From: Zoogloeaceae bacterium
GTDB taxonomy: Bacteria > Pseudomonadota > Gammaproteobacteria > Burkholderiales > Rhodocyclaceae
Reading direction: 5' to 3'
NCBI GenBank assembly: GCA_031259605.1
Contig: JAIRLE010000078.1
Span: forward strand, 1 to 25,770
DNA: 25,770 nt
Shown here one piece after another: positions 15,589 through 24,155 of the stretch. The notes below the pieces were generated by a model that did no database searches, was not told where the DNA came from, and was given only the letters and a program-made list of their open reading frames with translations. A program made the position numbers and the translations under genes. Each line of letters starts with the position of its first letter. Position 1 is the stretch's first letter.

Positions 15589-17385
15589 ATGGAAGACGAA
15601 ATTTTCGAGCCGCTGGCACGTTATCGCGACCAGTATCGGGCGGAGCACGCCAAAAACACCGCTGATTTTTTCGAGGGACTGGTGGCGGAGGCCGGGGTGG
15701 ATGAAGCTGAAAATGCGGTTATGGTCGCCGAAATCTGTTCATTGGAAGGGGCGCACGGCAAAAAAACGGGTCATCGAAGACTTTGGCATTCCCTGCGCGT
15801 TTTGCTTGTCCTTTTGATGCTGGCGTGTCTCGTTGCGACAATCCGGTTTGTTTTGCCGCTCACCGACAATTTCAATGTGAAAAACGCTGCTTTGGGGGGC
15901 GCCTGTTTCCTGGGGGCGATGTGTTTTATCTTTTTGTGGATTAAAAAGCTCAACCCGAGAATCCGCAACCTGGATGAAGCGCTGCATCATCTGGAAAGCG
16001 AACGGGACGCCGTGTTGCAAAAAGCCTGGGCGCAAATGTCTCCCTTGAATCAGTGCTACGACTGGGATATTGCGGCAAAAATCTCCAAAAAGACGGTACC
16101 TGTCCTTGATTTCGATCTCAATTTTTCCTGTGGACGGCTTTCGGAGTTGCGCGAAAATTTCGGGTGGGACGATAGCTTCAATCAGGATAAATCCGTCGTA
16201 TTTTCCCAAAGCGGCAATATCAATGGCAATCCCTTTGTCCTGATCGATACCCTGGATTATCGCATGGGACAAAAAACCTATTCCGGATCGCTTTCCATTT
16301 CCTGGCGGGAACAGGAGCGAGACGCGAATGGAAAATTGCGCTGGGTCACCCGCCACGAAACCCTGAACGCTTCGGTTACCAAGCCCTGTCCAGCATATTC
16401 CCGGAGGCAATGCCTGATTTATGGCAACGAAGCGGCGCCGCATCTTTCTTTTTCTCGCGGCCCCTCGGATCTTTCCGGTCTGGAAGACGGATTTTTCAGC
16501 AACCTGAAGAAAAAAAGAGCGATCAGGAAACTGGAATCCTTCTCCCGAAATCTGAGCGACGATTCCAATTTTACCCTCATGGCAAACCGTGAGTTTGACG
16601 CGCTCTTTCACGCCAGGGATCGCAATCACGAAGTGCAGTTCCGTTTGCTGTTTACGCCTTTGGCGCAACAGCAAATGGTGGATTTGCTCAACGATAAAAG
16701 TGTCGGATTTGGCGATGATTTCAGCTTCATCAAATCACAAATGCTCAACTGGATATACCCTGAGCATTTGCGTGATCTGGATATGAGTGTGAATCCCGCG
16801 ATTTTTTACCATTATGATCTTGCCGAAGCCCGTCGGGTTTTCAATCAATATCACAATACCTGGTTCAAGGCGCTATATTTTTCCCTTGCGCCGCTCCTTG
16901 CCATTCCCCTGTATCAGCAACATCGTTCTCATACCGATATCTACAAGGATGTCCATGACAGACGCGCGGCTTTCTGGGAGCACGAGGCCATTGCCAATTT
17001 CCATGGTGAAGATGTTTTTTGTCATCCCGATTCGATCACGCGTAACATCCTGAAAACCGAATGCACGGCAGCCGATGAAGATAGCGCTACATTGGCCGTG
17101 ACCGCATATGGTTTCAGCGGCCATGAACGCACGGATCATATCAGTGTGCGCGGAGGGGACGGACACACGCACGATGTGCCCGTGCACTGGCTTGAATATC
17201 TCCCCGTGCAACGTACCACGCCCTTGGTGTTGCGTGAAACGGAGAACCTTTCCAGGAAAGCATTTGCGCAACAAAGCCACGGCGCGGCGGATTGGCAAGC
17301 TTTCTTCCAGAAGGGAAAAATCGACCCGCAGCACGCGTTCTTTCGCCGCTCGATTGTATCCGGCATTCCCTCTTCGGAAAAATAA
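15589..17385 (+). CDS. Large membrane protein paired with LemA
   Basis: 598 residues, family not recognised. Two close membrane helices at about 68-89 and 99-118, a charged stretch, then a mixed alpha/beta domain from about 170 to 420 with an NINGNPFVLIDTLDYR motif (210-225), a third hydrophobic stretch at about 427-443, and a polar C-terminal domain with many His and Asp residues (for example GGDGHTHDVPVHW at 522-534). It has no signal peptide or catalytic motif I can name. The start at 15589 lies 2 nt after the lemA stop and has no ribosome site of its own, so translation is probably coupled. Codon use looks more A/T-rich than in the atp genes. LemA genes are known to lie next to large membrane proteins of unknown function (DUF3137 type among them); membership in such a family is a guess. 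Confidence 0.8.
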   Translation: MEDEIFEPLARYRDQYRAEHAKNTADFFEGLVAEAGVDEAENAVMVAEICSLEGAHGKKTGHRRLWHSLRVLLVLLMLACLVATIRFVLPLTDNFNVKNAALGGACFLGAMCFIFLWIKKLNPRIRNLDEALHHLESERDAVLQKAWAQMSPLNQCYDWDIAAKISKKTVPVLDFDLNFSCGRLSELRENFGWDDSFNQDKSVVFSQSGNINGNPFVLIDTLDYRMGQKTYSGSLSISWREQERDANGKLRWVTRHETLNASVTKPCPAYSRRQCLIYGNEAAPHLSFSRGPSDLSGLEDGFFSNLKKKRAIRKLESFSRNLSDDSNFTLMANREFDALFHARDRNHEVQFRLLFTPLAQQQMVDLLNDKSVGFGDDFSFIKSQMLNWIYPEHLRDLDMSVNPAIFYHYDLAEARRVFNQYHNTWFKALYFSLAPLLAIPLYQQHRSHTDIYKDVHDRRAAFWEHEAIANFHGEDVFCHPDSITRNILKTECTAADEDSATLAVTAYGFSGHERTDHISVRGGDGHTHDVPVHWLEYLPVQRTTPLVLRETENLSRKAFAQQSHGAADWQAFFQKGKIDPQHAFFRRSIVSGIPSSEK

Positions 17386-17403
17386 TCGGACTGACAAAAC
17401 GGG

Positions 17404-17447
17404 GCAATCGCATGAATGCCGCCATCGTATTTTCAGTTTGCGCCACC
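17404..17447 (+). repeat. Dispersed repeat, family B, copy 2
   Basis: 44 bp matching 2727-2770 at 38 positions, with only transitions as differences. It lies just downstream of the LemA-partner gene. Confidence 0.6.
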
Positions 17448-17465
17448 ATCGCCTGCCGTCCGCTC

Positions 17466-17614
17466 TCCCGCTTTGCGGGAAATGACATTGCACTTGCGGC
17501 GTAGCCGCAAAAAAATCAGGGCATCTGGAACAAAAGCGCCCAGAGGAAATATACCCTCCCGGCGCTTCACGCCACCCCTTTGCAGGGCGCAAGCTCTCCC
17601 GCGAAGCGGGCGAG
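17466..17614. repeat. Small hairpins between convergent genes
   Basis: Three short inverted repeats: TCCCGC-TTT-GCGGGA (17466-17480), TTGCGGC-GTA-GCCGCAA (17494-17510, followed by A residues) and CTCTCCCGC-GAA-GCGGGCGAG (17594-17614). The first and third share the same CTCTCCCGC arm. They may serve to end transcription from both sides; no T-tract supports a classical terminator. Confidence 0.45.
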
Positions 17615-17655
17615 GGGAGAACCCGCGCCGCCGCCAGCCATTGCCGGACGCCGGC

Positions 17656-20547
17656 CTACCCGCAGCTTCCTACCGCGCCGCAAGCGGTGCAGAAGTCGCA
17701 GCCGTCTTTTTTGATCATCGTGTAGTTGCCGCATTCGTTGCAGAGTTTGCCCTGGGTGGGCAGCACCTTGTTGCTGACTGGGTCTTCCGGGGCTTCGAGA
17801 ATGCCCATTTGTTGCAGGGGCAGGCCGGATTCGTCGAGGATGCCGAGCATGGCGTAGCGGTGGATGATCAAGCGGGCGATGTAGGCAACGGTGGAAGGGA
17901 AGGTCTGTTGCTTCCTTGAGCCGGGGACGTAGGCCATGAAATCGCCCAGGGGTTCCGGATAGTCGAGCAGCTTTCTCAGCTTCATGCCAATCCAGGCGGG
18001 GTCCATTACGCGCATGTCGAGTGACAGGAGCTTGCAGAGGCCATCCAGGGCGCGCGGGTAATTGCCGGAAAGCCACATGGAATAAGGACGCGTCACGCCG
18101 TCGGGCAGGGCGATCTCTTTCAGCCCCAGGACAAAATCCTCGTTGGTGGAAGGATTGCGGATGTCCACGGTCCAGGAGAGGGTGCCGTCAGTGCCGGTCT
18201 TGGGCTCCTTGGCGGAGAAGAGGGCGTCGACTACAGGCGTGGCGCTTTTGTGGTTGAACGCGCCCAGTTGTTCGCAGCGCCAAAGGATGACTTGCGCCAT
18301 GGCGGAGACGACGGAAGGCACACGTTTTTTTTCGCCGTGCGGCGGCATGGGCGCCTCAAAGGAATCGCCGGGGGTTTTGGCGAGGCTCTCCAGTTTCATT
18401 TGCAGCCAGTCGCGGTCATTGGCGCGCATATCCATGGAAAGCGCTTTGGCGACCGCGCCCAGTCCGCGCGGTTCGGCAGGGCCGTTGGCCCAGACCTCGA
18501 AAGGCCAGGCATGGCCTTCCGGTTCGACGTGGCCGATAAATAGCGCGAATTTGCCGATGGGTGAATCCAGCATGTACGTCCAGCAGAGGTTGCCTTCCGG
18601 CAGACTGGGACGCCCCGGCCATCTGAGGCTGGCGAGCACGGGCGCGGGCAGATGCTTGATGGAAAGCCGCCGGTTGGCGTCAGAGACGAAATCCTGCGGC
18701 GATCTGGCGCTGTCCTCGGCTTCCGCCTTGGGCGGTTCCACGGAAAGCACTGCGCCGAGTATGCTGTTCGGGCGATAGGTCGCCAGTCCTTTCAGGCCGG
18801 CCTTCCAGGCGTCCATGTACAAATCCTGGAAGTCGTCGTAAGGATAGTCGGCGGGGACATTGACCGTTTTGGAGATGGAAGTGTCGATATAGGGCGCGAC
18901 GGCGGCCACCATGTCCTTGTGTGCGGCGGCGGAAATTTCCAGCGCGGTAACGAAATAATCGGGCAGTTTTTCGCTGTCGCCGCCCATGTGCCGATACAGC
19001 CGCCAAGCGTAATCCTCGACCGAATGTTCCTTGATGGCGCCGTCGCTCATACGTTTTTTGCGGCTGTAAGTCCAGGAAAATGGCGGCTCGATGCCGTTGG
19101 AAGCGTTGTCGGCAAAAGCGAGCGAAATGGTGCCGGTGGGGGCGATGGATAAAAGATGCGAGTTCCTCAGCCCGTGTTCGCGGATTTTGCCCTTGATTTC
19201 CGCGGGCAGACGCGAGGCGAAATTGCCGCCGGAAAGATACAGTTCGGCGTTGAAGAGCGGGAATGCGCCGCGTTCCTTCGCCAGTTCCGCGGAATACAGA
19301 TAAGCGGTATCGCGCATGAATTCGCTGATGCGAGCGGCGAAGGCGCGGGCTTCCACACGGTCGTAGCGCAGCCGCAGCATGACGATCGCGTCGCCCAGGC
19401 CGGTGAATCCCAGTCCGATGCGACGTTTGTTGGCGGCCTCGTTGCTTTGCTGGGCGAGCGGCCAGTGGGTCGCGTCCAGGACGTTGTCCAGCATGCGAAT
19501 GGAAACGCGGATGACTTCGGCGAAGGCGTCGAAGTCGAATTCCGCCTGTTCGGAGAAGGCGTCGCGGATGAACAGCGTCAGGTTGATGGACCCCAGGCAA
19601 CAGCAGCCGTAGGGCGGCAGCGGCTGTTCGGCGCAAGGGTTGGTGGCCTCGATCACCTCGCAATAATTCAGATTGTTGTCCCGGTTCATGCGGTCGAGAA
19701 ACAAAATGCCGGGTTCGGCGTGGTCGTAGGTGGATTGCATCACCTGTCCCCACAGTTCCCGCGCCCGTGTGCGGCGGTACACCCACAGGCCGTCGTCGCG
19801 CTGGAACGCGCCCTCGGTCTTCATGTCGGCGTTGGGTTCGGCGCGATGCGTCAGTTCTACCATGCCGTCGGCTTCCACTGCCTGCATGAAGGCGTCGGTG
19901 ACGCCGATGGAAATGTTGAAATTGGTGAGATCGCCCTGATCCTTGGCGTGGATGAAATCCTCGATATCGGGATGGTCGCAGCGCAACACGCCCATCTGCG
20001 CGCCGCGCCGCGCGCCGGCGGATTCCACCGTTTCGCAGGAACGGTCGAAGACGCGCATGTAGGAGACCGGCCCGGAAGCGCGCGATTGCGTCCCTTTTAC
20101 CCGCGCGCCGGAAGGACGGATGCTGGAAAAATCGTAACCGACGCCGCCGCCGCGTCGCATGGTTTCCGCCGCCTGCGCCAGAGCCGTGTAGATGCCAGGG
20201 CGTCCATCGGTGGCTTCGACGATGGAATCGCCCACCGGCTGCACGAAACAGTTGATCAACGTCGCTTGCAAATCGGTGCCGGCGGCGGAATTGATGCGTC
20301 CGGCGGGAATGAAGCCGTTTTCCTGCGCCCAGAGAAAACGCGCCTCCCAATGGGCGCGATCCTTTTCCGGCTCGATGGCGGCCAGCGCGCGCGCCACTCG
20401 GCGGCGCACGTCATGGACATCCATTTCCTTGCCCTTGGCGTATTTTTCCAGCAACACCTCGCCGGAAATTTCCTGCGCCGGCAAGGGCGGACATTCGGGC
20501 GCGGCGGGAATGGCGGCAAGCGATAACTGTTCAGCGGCCTGGCTCAT
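17656..20547 (-). CDS. nrdJ: Coenzyme B12-dependent (class II) ribonucleotide reductase
   Basis: 963 residues from the ATG at 20547; a TTG two codons upstream has a better-spaced GGAG and could be used instead. It reduces ribonucleotides to deoxyribonucleotides using adenosylcobalamin, independent of oxygen. The catalytic set N303, C305 and E307 is in NPCAEQ; C100 (INCFVQPVG) is the first redox cysteine and its partner lies in YGCCCLGSINLT (313-324). The phosphate loop APTGTISLAFAD is at 469-480. The C-terminal part (about 640-905) holds two similar blocks, then a Cys-rich ribbon CNECGNYTM...CDFCTACG at 936-956 that may deliver electrons or bind zinc. Two NrdR boxes lie upstream. No class I or III reductase genes are seen here. 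Confidence 0.95.
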   Translation of the reverse strand: MSQAAEQLSLAAIPAAPECPPLPAQEISGEVLLEKYAKGKEMDVHDVRRRVARALAAIEPEKDRAHWEARFLWAQENGFIPAGRINSAAGTDLQATLINCFVQPVGDSIVEATDGRPGIYTALAQAAETMRRGGGVGYDFSSIRPSGARVKGTQSRASGPVSYMRVFDRSCETVESAGARRGAQMGVLRCDHPDIEDFIHAKDQGDLTNFNISIGVTDAFMQAVEADGMVELTHRAEPNADMKTEGAFQRDDGLWVYRRTRARELWGQVMQSTYDHAEPGILFLDRMNRDNNLNYCEVIEATNPCAEQPLPPYGCCCLGSINLTLFIRDAFSEQAEFDFDAFAEVIRVSIRMLDNVLDATHWPLAQQSNEAANKRRIGLGFTGLGDAIVMLRLRYDRVEARAFAARISEFMRDTAYLYSAELAKERGAFPLFNAELYLSGGNFASRLPAEIKGKIREHGLRNSHLLSIAPTGTISLAFADNASNGIEPPFSWTYSRKKRMSDGAIKEHSVEDYAWRLYRHMGGDSEKLPDYFVTALEISAAAHKDMVAAVAPYIDTSISKTVNVPADYPYDDFQDLYMDAWKAGLKGLATYRPNSILGAVLSVEPPKAEAEDSARSPQDFVSDANRRLSIKHLPAPVLASLRWPGRPSLPEGNLCWTYMLDSPIGKFALFIGHVEPEGHAWPFEVWANGPAEPRGLGAVAKALSMDMRANDRDWLQMKLESLAKTPGDSFEAPMPPHGEKKRVPSVVSAMAQVILWRCEQLGAFNHKSATPVVDALFSAKEPKTGTDGTLSWTVDIRNPSTNEDFVLGLKEIALPDGVTRPYSMWLSGNYPRALDGLCKLLSLDMRVMDPAWIGMKLRKLLDYPEPLGDFMAYVPGSRKQQTFPSTVAYIARLIIHRYAMLGILDESGLPLQQMGILEAPEDPVSNKVLPTQGKLCNECGNYTMIKKDGCDFCTACGAVGSCG

Positions 20548-20600
20548 TTTCAAGTGTTCTCCATTACGAAAAATGCGGCTGCGGGGGAGATCAAGTAATT

Positions 20601-20606
20601 TTTATA
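20601..20606 (-). promoter_or_regulatory. Candidate -10 element of nrdJ
   Basis: TATAAA on the minus strand, about 54 bp before the nrdJ start. The proximal NrdR box covers the spacer and -35 region upstream of it, so binding there would block transcription. Confidence 0.45.
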
Positions 20607-20616
20607 ACGCGCAAAG

Positions 20617-20632
20617 CTACTACATGTAGTGG
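20617..20632 (-). promoter_or_regulatory. NrdR box 1 (proximal to nrdJ)
   Basis: CTACTACATGTAGTGG contains the 12-bp perfect palindrome ACTACATGTAGT and fits the known NrdR consensus (acaCwAtATaTwGtgt) at its conserved positions. It lies upstream of the nrdJ -10 element. Confidence 0.75.
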
Positions 20633-20648
20633 CGAAGCGCAAGCATGA

Positions 20649-20664
20649 CCACTACATTTAGTAT
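20649..20664 (-). promoter_or_regulatory. NrdR box 2 (distal)
   Basis: CCACTACATTTAGTAT shares ACTACATxTAGT with box 1. The centres of the two boxes are 32 bp apart, three helical turns, which is the usual spacing of tandem NrdR boxes before ribonucleotide reductase genes. Confidence 0.75.
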
Positions 20665-20706
20665 TTGCGTTGTGCGTACGTGGCTTCGTTCGTGGTGCGC
20701 GGGAAT

Positions 20707-20735
20707 TTCGCAAAATTACGCTTGCCCGATATAAT
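20707..20735 (+). promoter_or_regulatory. Promoter of the nqr genes
   Basis: TTCGCA at 20707-20712 and a perfect TATAAT at 20730-20735 with a 17-bp spacer. Transcription would start near 20742, leaving a leader of about 58 nt before nqrA. Confidence 0.7.
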
Positions 20736-20799
20736 CCGCAAGTTTCCGGGGAGCCGGTTCAGGTCTCCACGGATTTTTATCATGGATTGGGCCAAACGC

Positions 20800-22137
20800 A
20801 TGATCAGAATCAAACGTGGACTGGATTTACCCATCAGCGGCGCGCCGCGCCAGCGGATCGAGGCGGGGCAGGGGGCGCGAAGGGTTGCGCTCATCGGTGA
20901 CGATTATCCCGGCATGAAGCCTTCAATGGCGGTTCAGGTAGGCGATCGGGTCAAATTGGGGCAAGTCCTGTTTTCCGACAAGAAAACACTGGGTGTGCAC
21001 TTTACCGCGCCGGGCGCGGGCGTCGTCAGCGCCATCCATCGGGGCGCGCGGCGCGCGTTCAACTCCATCGTCATCGATCTGGAAGGCGACGCTGCCCTTT
21101 CCTTCGCGCATTACGCGGACAGCGAACTGGATGCGCTGGATGCCGCGAAGGTCAGGGAAAACCTGCAACAGTCCGGGTTGTGGACAGCCTTCCGAACCCG
21201 CCCTTTTTCCAGGATACCCGCAGCGGACGCCATTCCCGCTTCTCTCTTCATCACTGCCATCGATACCCATCCGCTTGCCGTCGATCCCGCCATCGTCCTT
21301 GCCGAATACGCGGACGATTTTACGCGCGGTATCCGGGTGCTTTCCCGGTTGGGCAAGATTTTCCTCTGCGCCGGGGAAAAAGGCGACATCCCCGGCACAG
21401 ATCTTCCCGGCGTGACCTTGGAACGCTTTTTTGGTCCGCATCCAGCGGGTTTGCCGGGAACGCACATTCACTTTCTCGATCCGGTCGACGCGCGCAAGAG
21501 CGTCTGGCATGTCGGCTATCAGGACGTGATCGCCATCGGCAAGCTCTTTGCCACCGGGCAATTGTGGGTGGAGCGGGTCATCTCGCTTGCCGGGCCGGTG
21601 GCGAAAAACCCGCGTCTTCTGCGTACCCGTCTGGGCGCGAGTCTCGACGATCTCACTGCGGGCGAGCTTCTGCCCGGCGAAAACCGCGTGATTTCCGGCT
21701 CCGTCTTCGGCGGACGCACGGCTGCCGGGCCGCTTGCCTTTCTGGGGCGTTACCATCGACAGGTTTCCTGTCTCGCGGAAGGTCGGGAGCGGGAACTCCT
21801 GCATTTTTTGCGCGCCGGAACGGACAAGCATTCGGTGTTGAATCTCTTTATCTCCTGTCTGGCGCGAGGCAGGAAATTTCCTTTCACCACCACCACCAAC
21901 GGCAGTCCGCGCGCCATCGTGCCGGTAGGCAATTATGAGGCGGTGATGCCGCTGGATATTCTGCCGACGCAGCTCTTGCGCTATCTTGTCGTCGGCGATA
22001 CGGAAATGGCGCAAAAGCTGGGCTGCCTGGAACTGGACGAGGAGGATCTGGCCTTGTGTACCTATGTTTGCGCGGGCAAGTATGAATACGGCCCCATTTT
22101 GCGGGATGTCTTGACCCGTATTGAGAAGGAGGGCTGA
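20800..22137 (+). CDS. nqrA: Na+-translocating NADH:quinone reductase subunit A
   Basis: 445 residues, close to the usual 446. NqrA is the peripheral subunit of the Na+-NQR complex and takes part in quinone binding. The conserved start MIRIKRGLDLPISGAP fixes the family reading; FTAPGAGVVSAIHRGARR and FSRIPAADAIPASLFITAID also match. A start at 20782 (six codons upstream) is possible and neither has a strong ribosome site. It is the first gene of the nqr unit; nqrB follows after 3 nt. Confidence 0.96.
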   Translation: MIRIKRGLDLPISGAPRQRIEAGQGARRVALIGDDYPGMKPSMAVQVGDRVKLGQVLFSDKKTLGVHFTAPGAGVVSAIHRGARRAFNSIVIDLEGDAALSFAHYADSELDALDAAKVRENLQQSGLWTAFRTRPFSRIPAADAIPASLFITAIDTHPLAVDPAIVLAEYADDFTRGIRVLSRLGKIFLCAGEKGDIPGTDLPGVTLERFFGPHPAGLPGTHIHFLDPVDARKSVWHVGYQDVIAIGKLFATGQLWVERVISLAGPVAKNPRLLRTRLGASLDDLTAGELLPGENRVISGSVFGGRTAAGPLAFLGRYHRQVSCLAEGRERELLHFLRAGTDKHSVLNLFISCLARGRKFPFTTTTNGSPRAIVPVGNYEAVMPLDILPTQLLRYLVVGDTEMAQKLGCLELDEEDLALCTYVCAGKYEYGPILRDVLTRIEKEG

Positions 22138-22140
22138 TTC

Positions 22141-23370
22141 ATGGGTTTGCGTCAATTGCTCGACTGGCTGGAGCCGCACTTTTCAAAAGGCGGGCGTCTT
22201 GAAAAGCTCTACGCGCTCTACGAGGCGACCGACACCTTCCTCTATCGTCCCGCCAGCGTCACCCGCGCCACCGCGCATGTGCGCGACGCGATGGATCTGA
22301 AGCGCATCATGATCGTGGTCTGGCTCGCCACCTTTCCGGCCATGTTCGCCGGCATGTGGAACGCGGGATTCCAGGCCAACAGCGCCTATGCCGCCCATCC
22401 CGAATTGCTGGCGGCGGCGCAAGGCACCTGGGAGGGCTGGCGGCTTTTTCTGATTTCATTCGTCGCCGGTTTCAATCCGGGGAGCCTGTGGGACAACCTG
22501 ATCCACGGCGCGGCCTATTTCCTGCCCATCTATTTCGTCACTTTCGCGGTTGGCGGCCTGTGGGAAGTGCTGTTCGCGGTGGTGCGCGGACATGAGGTGA
22601 ATGAAGGCTTCTTCGTGACCTCTGTGCTCTTCGCGCTGATCCTGCCGCCTTCCATTCCCCTGTGGCAGGTGGCGCTGGGCATCAGCTTCGGGGTGGTGAT
22701 CGCCAAGGAAGTGTTCGGCGGCACAGGGAAGAATTTTTTGAATCCGGCGCTGGCCGGGCGCGCCTTCCTGTTCTTTGCCTATCCGGCGCAGATTTCCGGC
22801 GACGCGGTGTGGACGGCGGTCGATGGCGTGACCGGCGCGACGCCCTTGGCGCAGGCGGCGGAAGGCGGCATCGATGCCGTCGTGACCGGCGGCGTCTCCT
22901 GGATGCAGGCCTTCATCGGCATCCTGCCCGGCTCCATCGGCGAGACCTGTACCGCGGCGATTCTCCTGGGCGGCGCGTTGCTGCTGTTTGCCGGCATCGC
23001 CTCCTGGCGCATCGTGCTGGGCGTTCTCCTGGGCATGGTCGGCATGAGCCTCGTCTTCAACGGCATCGGCTCGGCGACGAACCCCATGTTCGCCCTGCCC
23101 TGGCACTGGCATCTGGTACTGGGCGGCTTTGCCTTCGGCATGATGTTCATGGCGACCGACCCGGTGTCGGCGGCCATGACCGACACGGGCAAATGGATTT
23201 TCGGCGCGCTGATCGGCGTCATGGTGGTGCTGATTCGCGTGGTCAATCCCGCCTTTCCGGAAGGCATGATGCTGGCGATTCTCTTTGCCAACCTCTGCGC
23301 TCCGCTCATCGACCATTTCGTGGTCGCGGCCAACATCAAACGGAGGGAGGCGCGTCATGTCCGGCAATAA
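22141..23370 (+). CDS. nqrB: Na+-NQR subunit B
   Basis: 409 residues with about ten membrane helices. NqrB carries a covalently bound FMN on the threonine of a (S/T)GAT motif, here TGAT at 231-234 (T234) in VDGVTGATPL, and it forms part of the sodium path. GTGKNFLNPALAGRAFLFFAYP is highly typical. A good GGAGG precedes the ATG. The last 14 nt overlap nqrC. Confidence 0.98.
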   Translation: MGLRQLLDWLEPHFSKGGRLEKLYALYEATDTFLYRPASVTRATAHVRDAMDLKRIMIVVWLATFPAMFAGMWNAGFQANSAYAAHPELLAAAQGTWEGWRLFLISFVAGFNPGSLWDNLIHGAAYFLPIYFVTFAVGGLWEVLFAVVRGHEVNEGFFVTSVLFALILPPSIPLWQVALGISFGVVIAKEVFGGTGKNFLNPALAGRAFLFFAYPAQISGDAVWTAVDGVTGATPLAQAAEGGIDAVVTGGVSWMQAFIGILPGSIGETCTAAILLGGALLLFAGIASWRIVLGVLLGMVGMSLVFNGIGSATNPMFALPWHWHLVLGGFAFGMMFMATDPVSAAMTDTGKWIFGALIGVMVVLIRVVNPAFPEGMMLAILFANLCAPLIDHFVVAANIKRREARHVRQ

Positions 23371-24154
23371 GGAATCCATCGCGCGCACGCTCATCGTCGC
23401 GCTCGTCGTCAGCCTCGTCGCCTCGGTGTTCGTCGCCGGGTCGGCGGTGTATCTGAAACCCGTGCAGGAGGAAAACCGCCAGCTCGACCGCCAGCGCAGC
23501 ATCCTGGCGGTTGCCGGGGTCGGCGGGCCGGAGCTTTCTTCCGGGGAAGTGCAGAAACTCTTTGAAGAACGCATCGAGGCTCAGGTCATCGATCTTTCCA
23601 CGGGCGAAGTGAGCAAGGATTACGATCCCCTGAAGTTCGATCCCCTGAAGGCGGCGCGAGATCCCGCTTCCTCCGAGGTGCTGTCCGGCAAGGAGGATAT
23701 TGCCGGCATCAAGCGGCGCGAGCAATACAGCACGGTTTATCGCCTGGTGAAAGCAGACGGCAGCGGCGAACTCGAAGCCCTGATCCTGCCCGTGCGCGGT
23801 TACGGGCTTTGGTCGACGCTCTACGGCTTTCTCGCCATCAAGCCCGATCTCAACACCGTGGTCGGCCTGGGGTTTTATCAGCATGGCGAGACGCCCGGCC
23901 TGGGCGGCGAAGTGGATAACCCCAAGTGGAAGGGGTTGTGGCCTGGCAAGACGCTCTTCGGCGCGGATGGCAAGCCCAACATCGAGATCGTGAAAGGCGG
24001 CGTCCAGCCGGACAGCGCGGGTGCCGCGCACCAGGTCGACGCCCTGGCGGGCGCGACGCTGACCAGCAAGGGGGTCGACCACCTGCTCGCCTTCTGGCTG
24101 GGCGAACAGGGTTTTGGCCCCTATCTTTCCAGATTGCGTCAAGAGGGAGTCTGA
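23357..24154 (+). CDS. nqrC: Na+-NQR subunit C
   Basis: 265 residues: one N-terminal membrane helix (about 11-33) and a periplasmic domain carrying a covalent FMN. The attachment motif reads DALAGATLTS with T234 as acceptor; the usual Ser/Thr before GAT is Ala. RGYGLWSTLYGFLA and HGETPGLGGEV are conserved. The start at 23357 has GGAGG upstream and overlaps nqrB by 14 nt. ApbE, the flavin transferase needed for the FMN, is not in the window. Confidence 0.97.
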   Translation: MSGNKESIARTLIVALVVSLVASVFVAGSAVYLKPVQEENRQLDRQRSILAVAGVGGPELSSGEVQKLFEERIEAQVIDLSTGEVSKDYDPLKFDPLKAARDPASSEVLSGKEDIAGIKRREQYSTVYRLVKADGSGELEALILPVRGYGLWSTLYGFLAIKPDLNTVVGLGFYQHGETPGLGGEVDNPKWKGLWPGKTLFGADGKPNIEIVKGGVQPDSAGAAHQVDALAGATLTSKGVDHLLAFWLGEQGFGPYLSRLRQEGV

Positions 24155-24155
24155 C

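Noticed and set aside
19156..20526. 456-residue plus-strand frame opposite nrdJ
   Set aside because: It is antisense to a complete, well-conserved reductase and has no domain signature. The same holds for the long frames at 430-1545 and 12907-14130.
20554..20700. Cobalamin riboswitch upstream of the B12-dependent reductase
   Set aside because: GCCACTACATG on the minus strand only loosely recalls the B12 box, it is part of an NrdR palindrome, and the leader is too short for the full riboswitch.
20665..20799. Upstream extension of nqrA to 490 residues
   Set aside because: The extension covers the TATAAT promoter, and NqrA proteins begin at the MIxIKRGLDLP motif.
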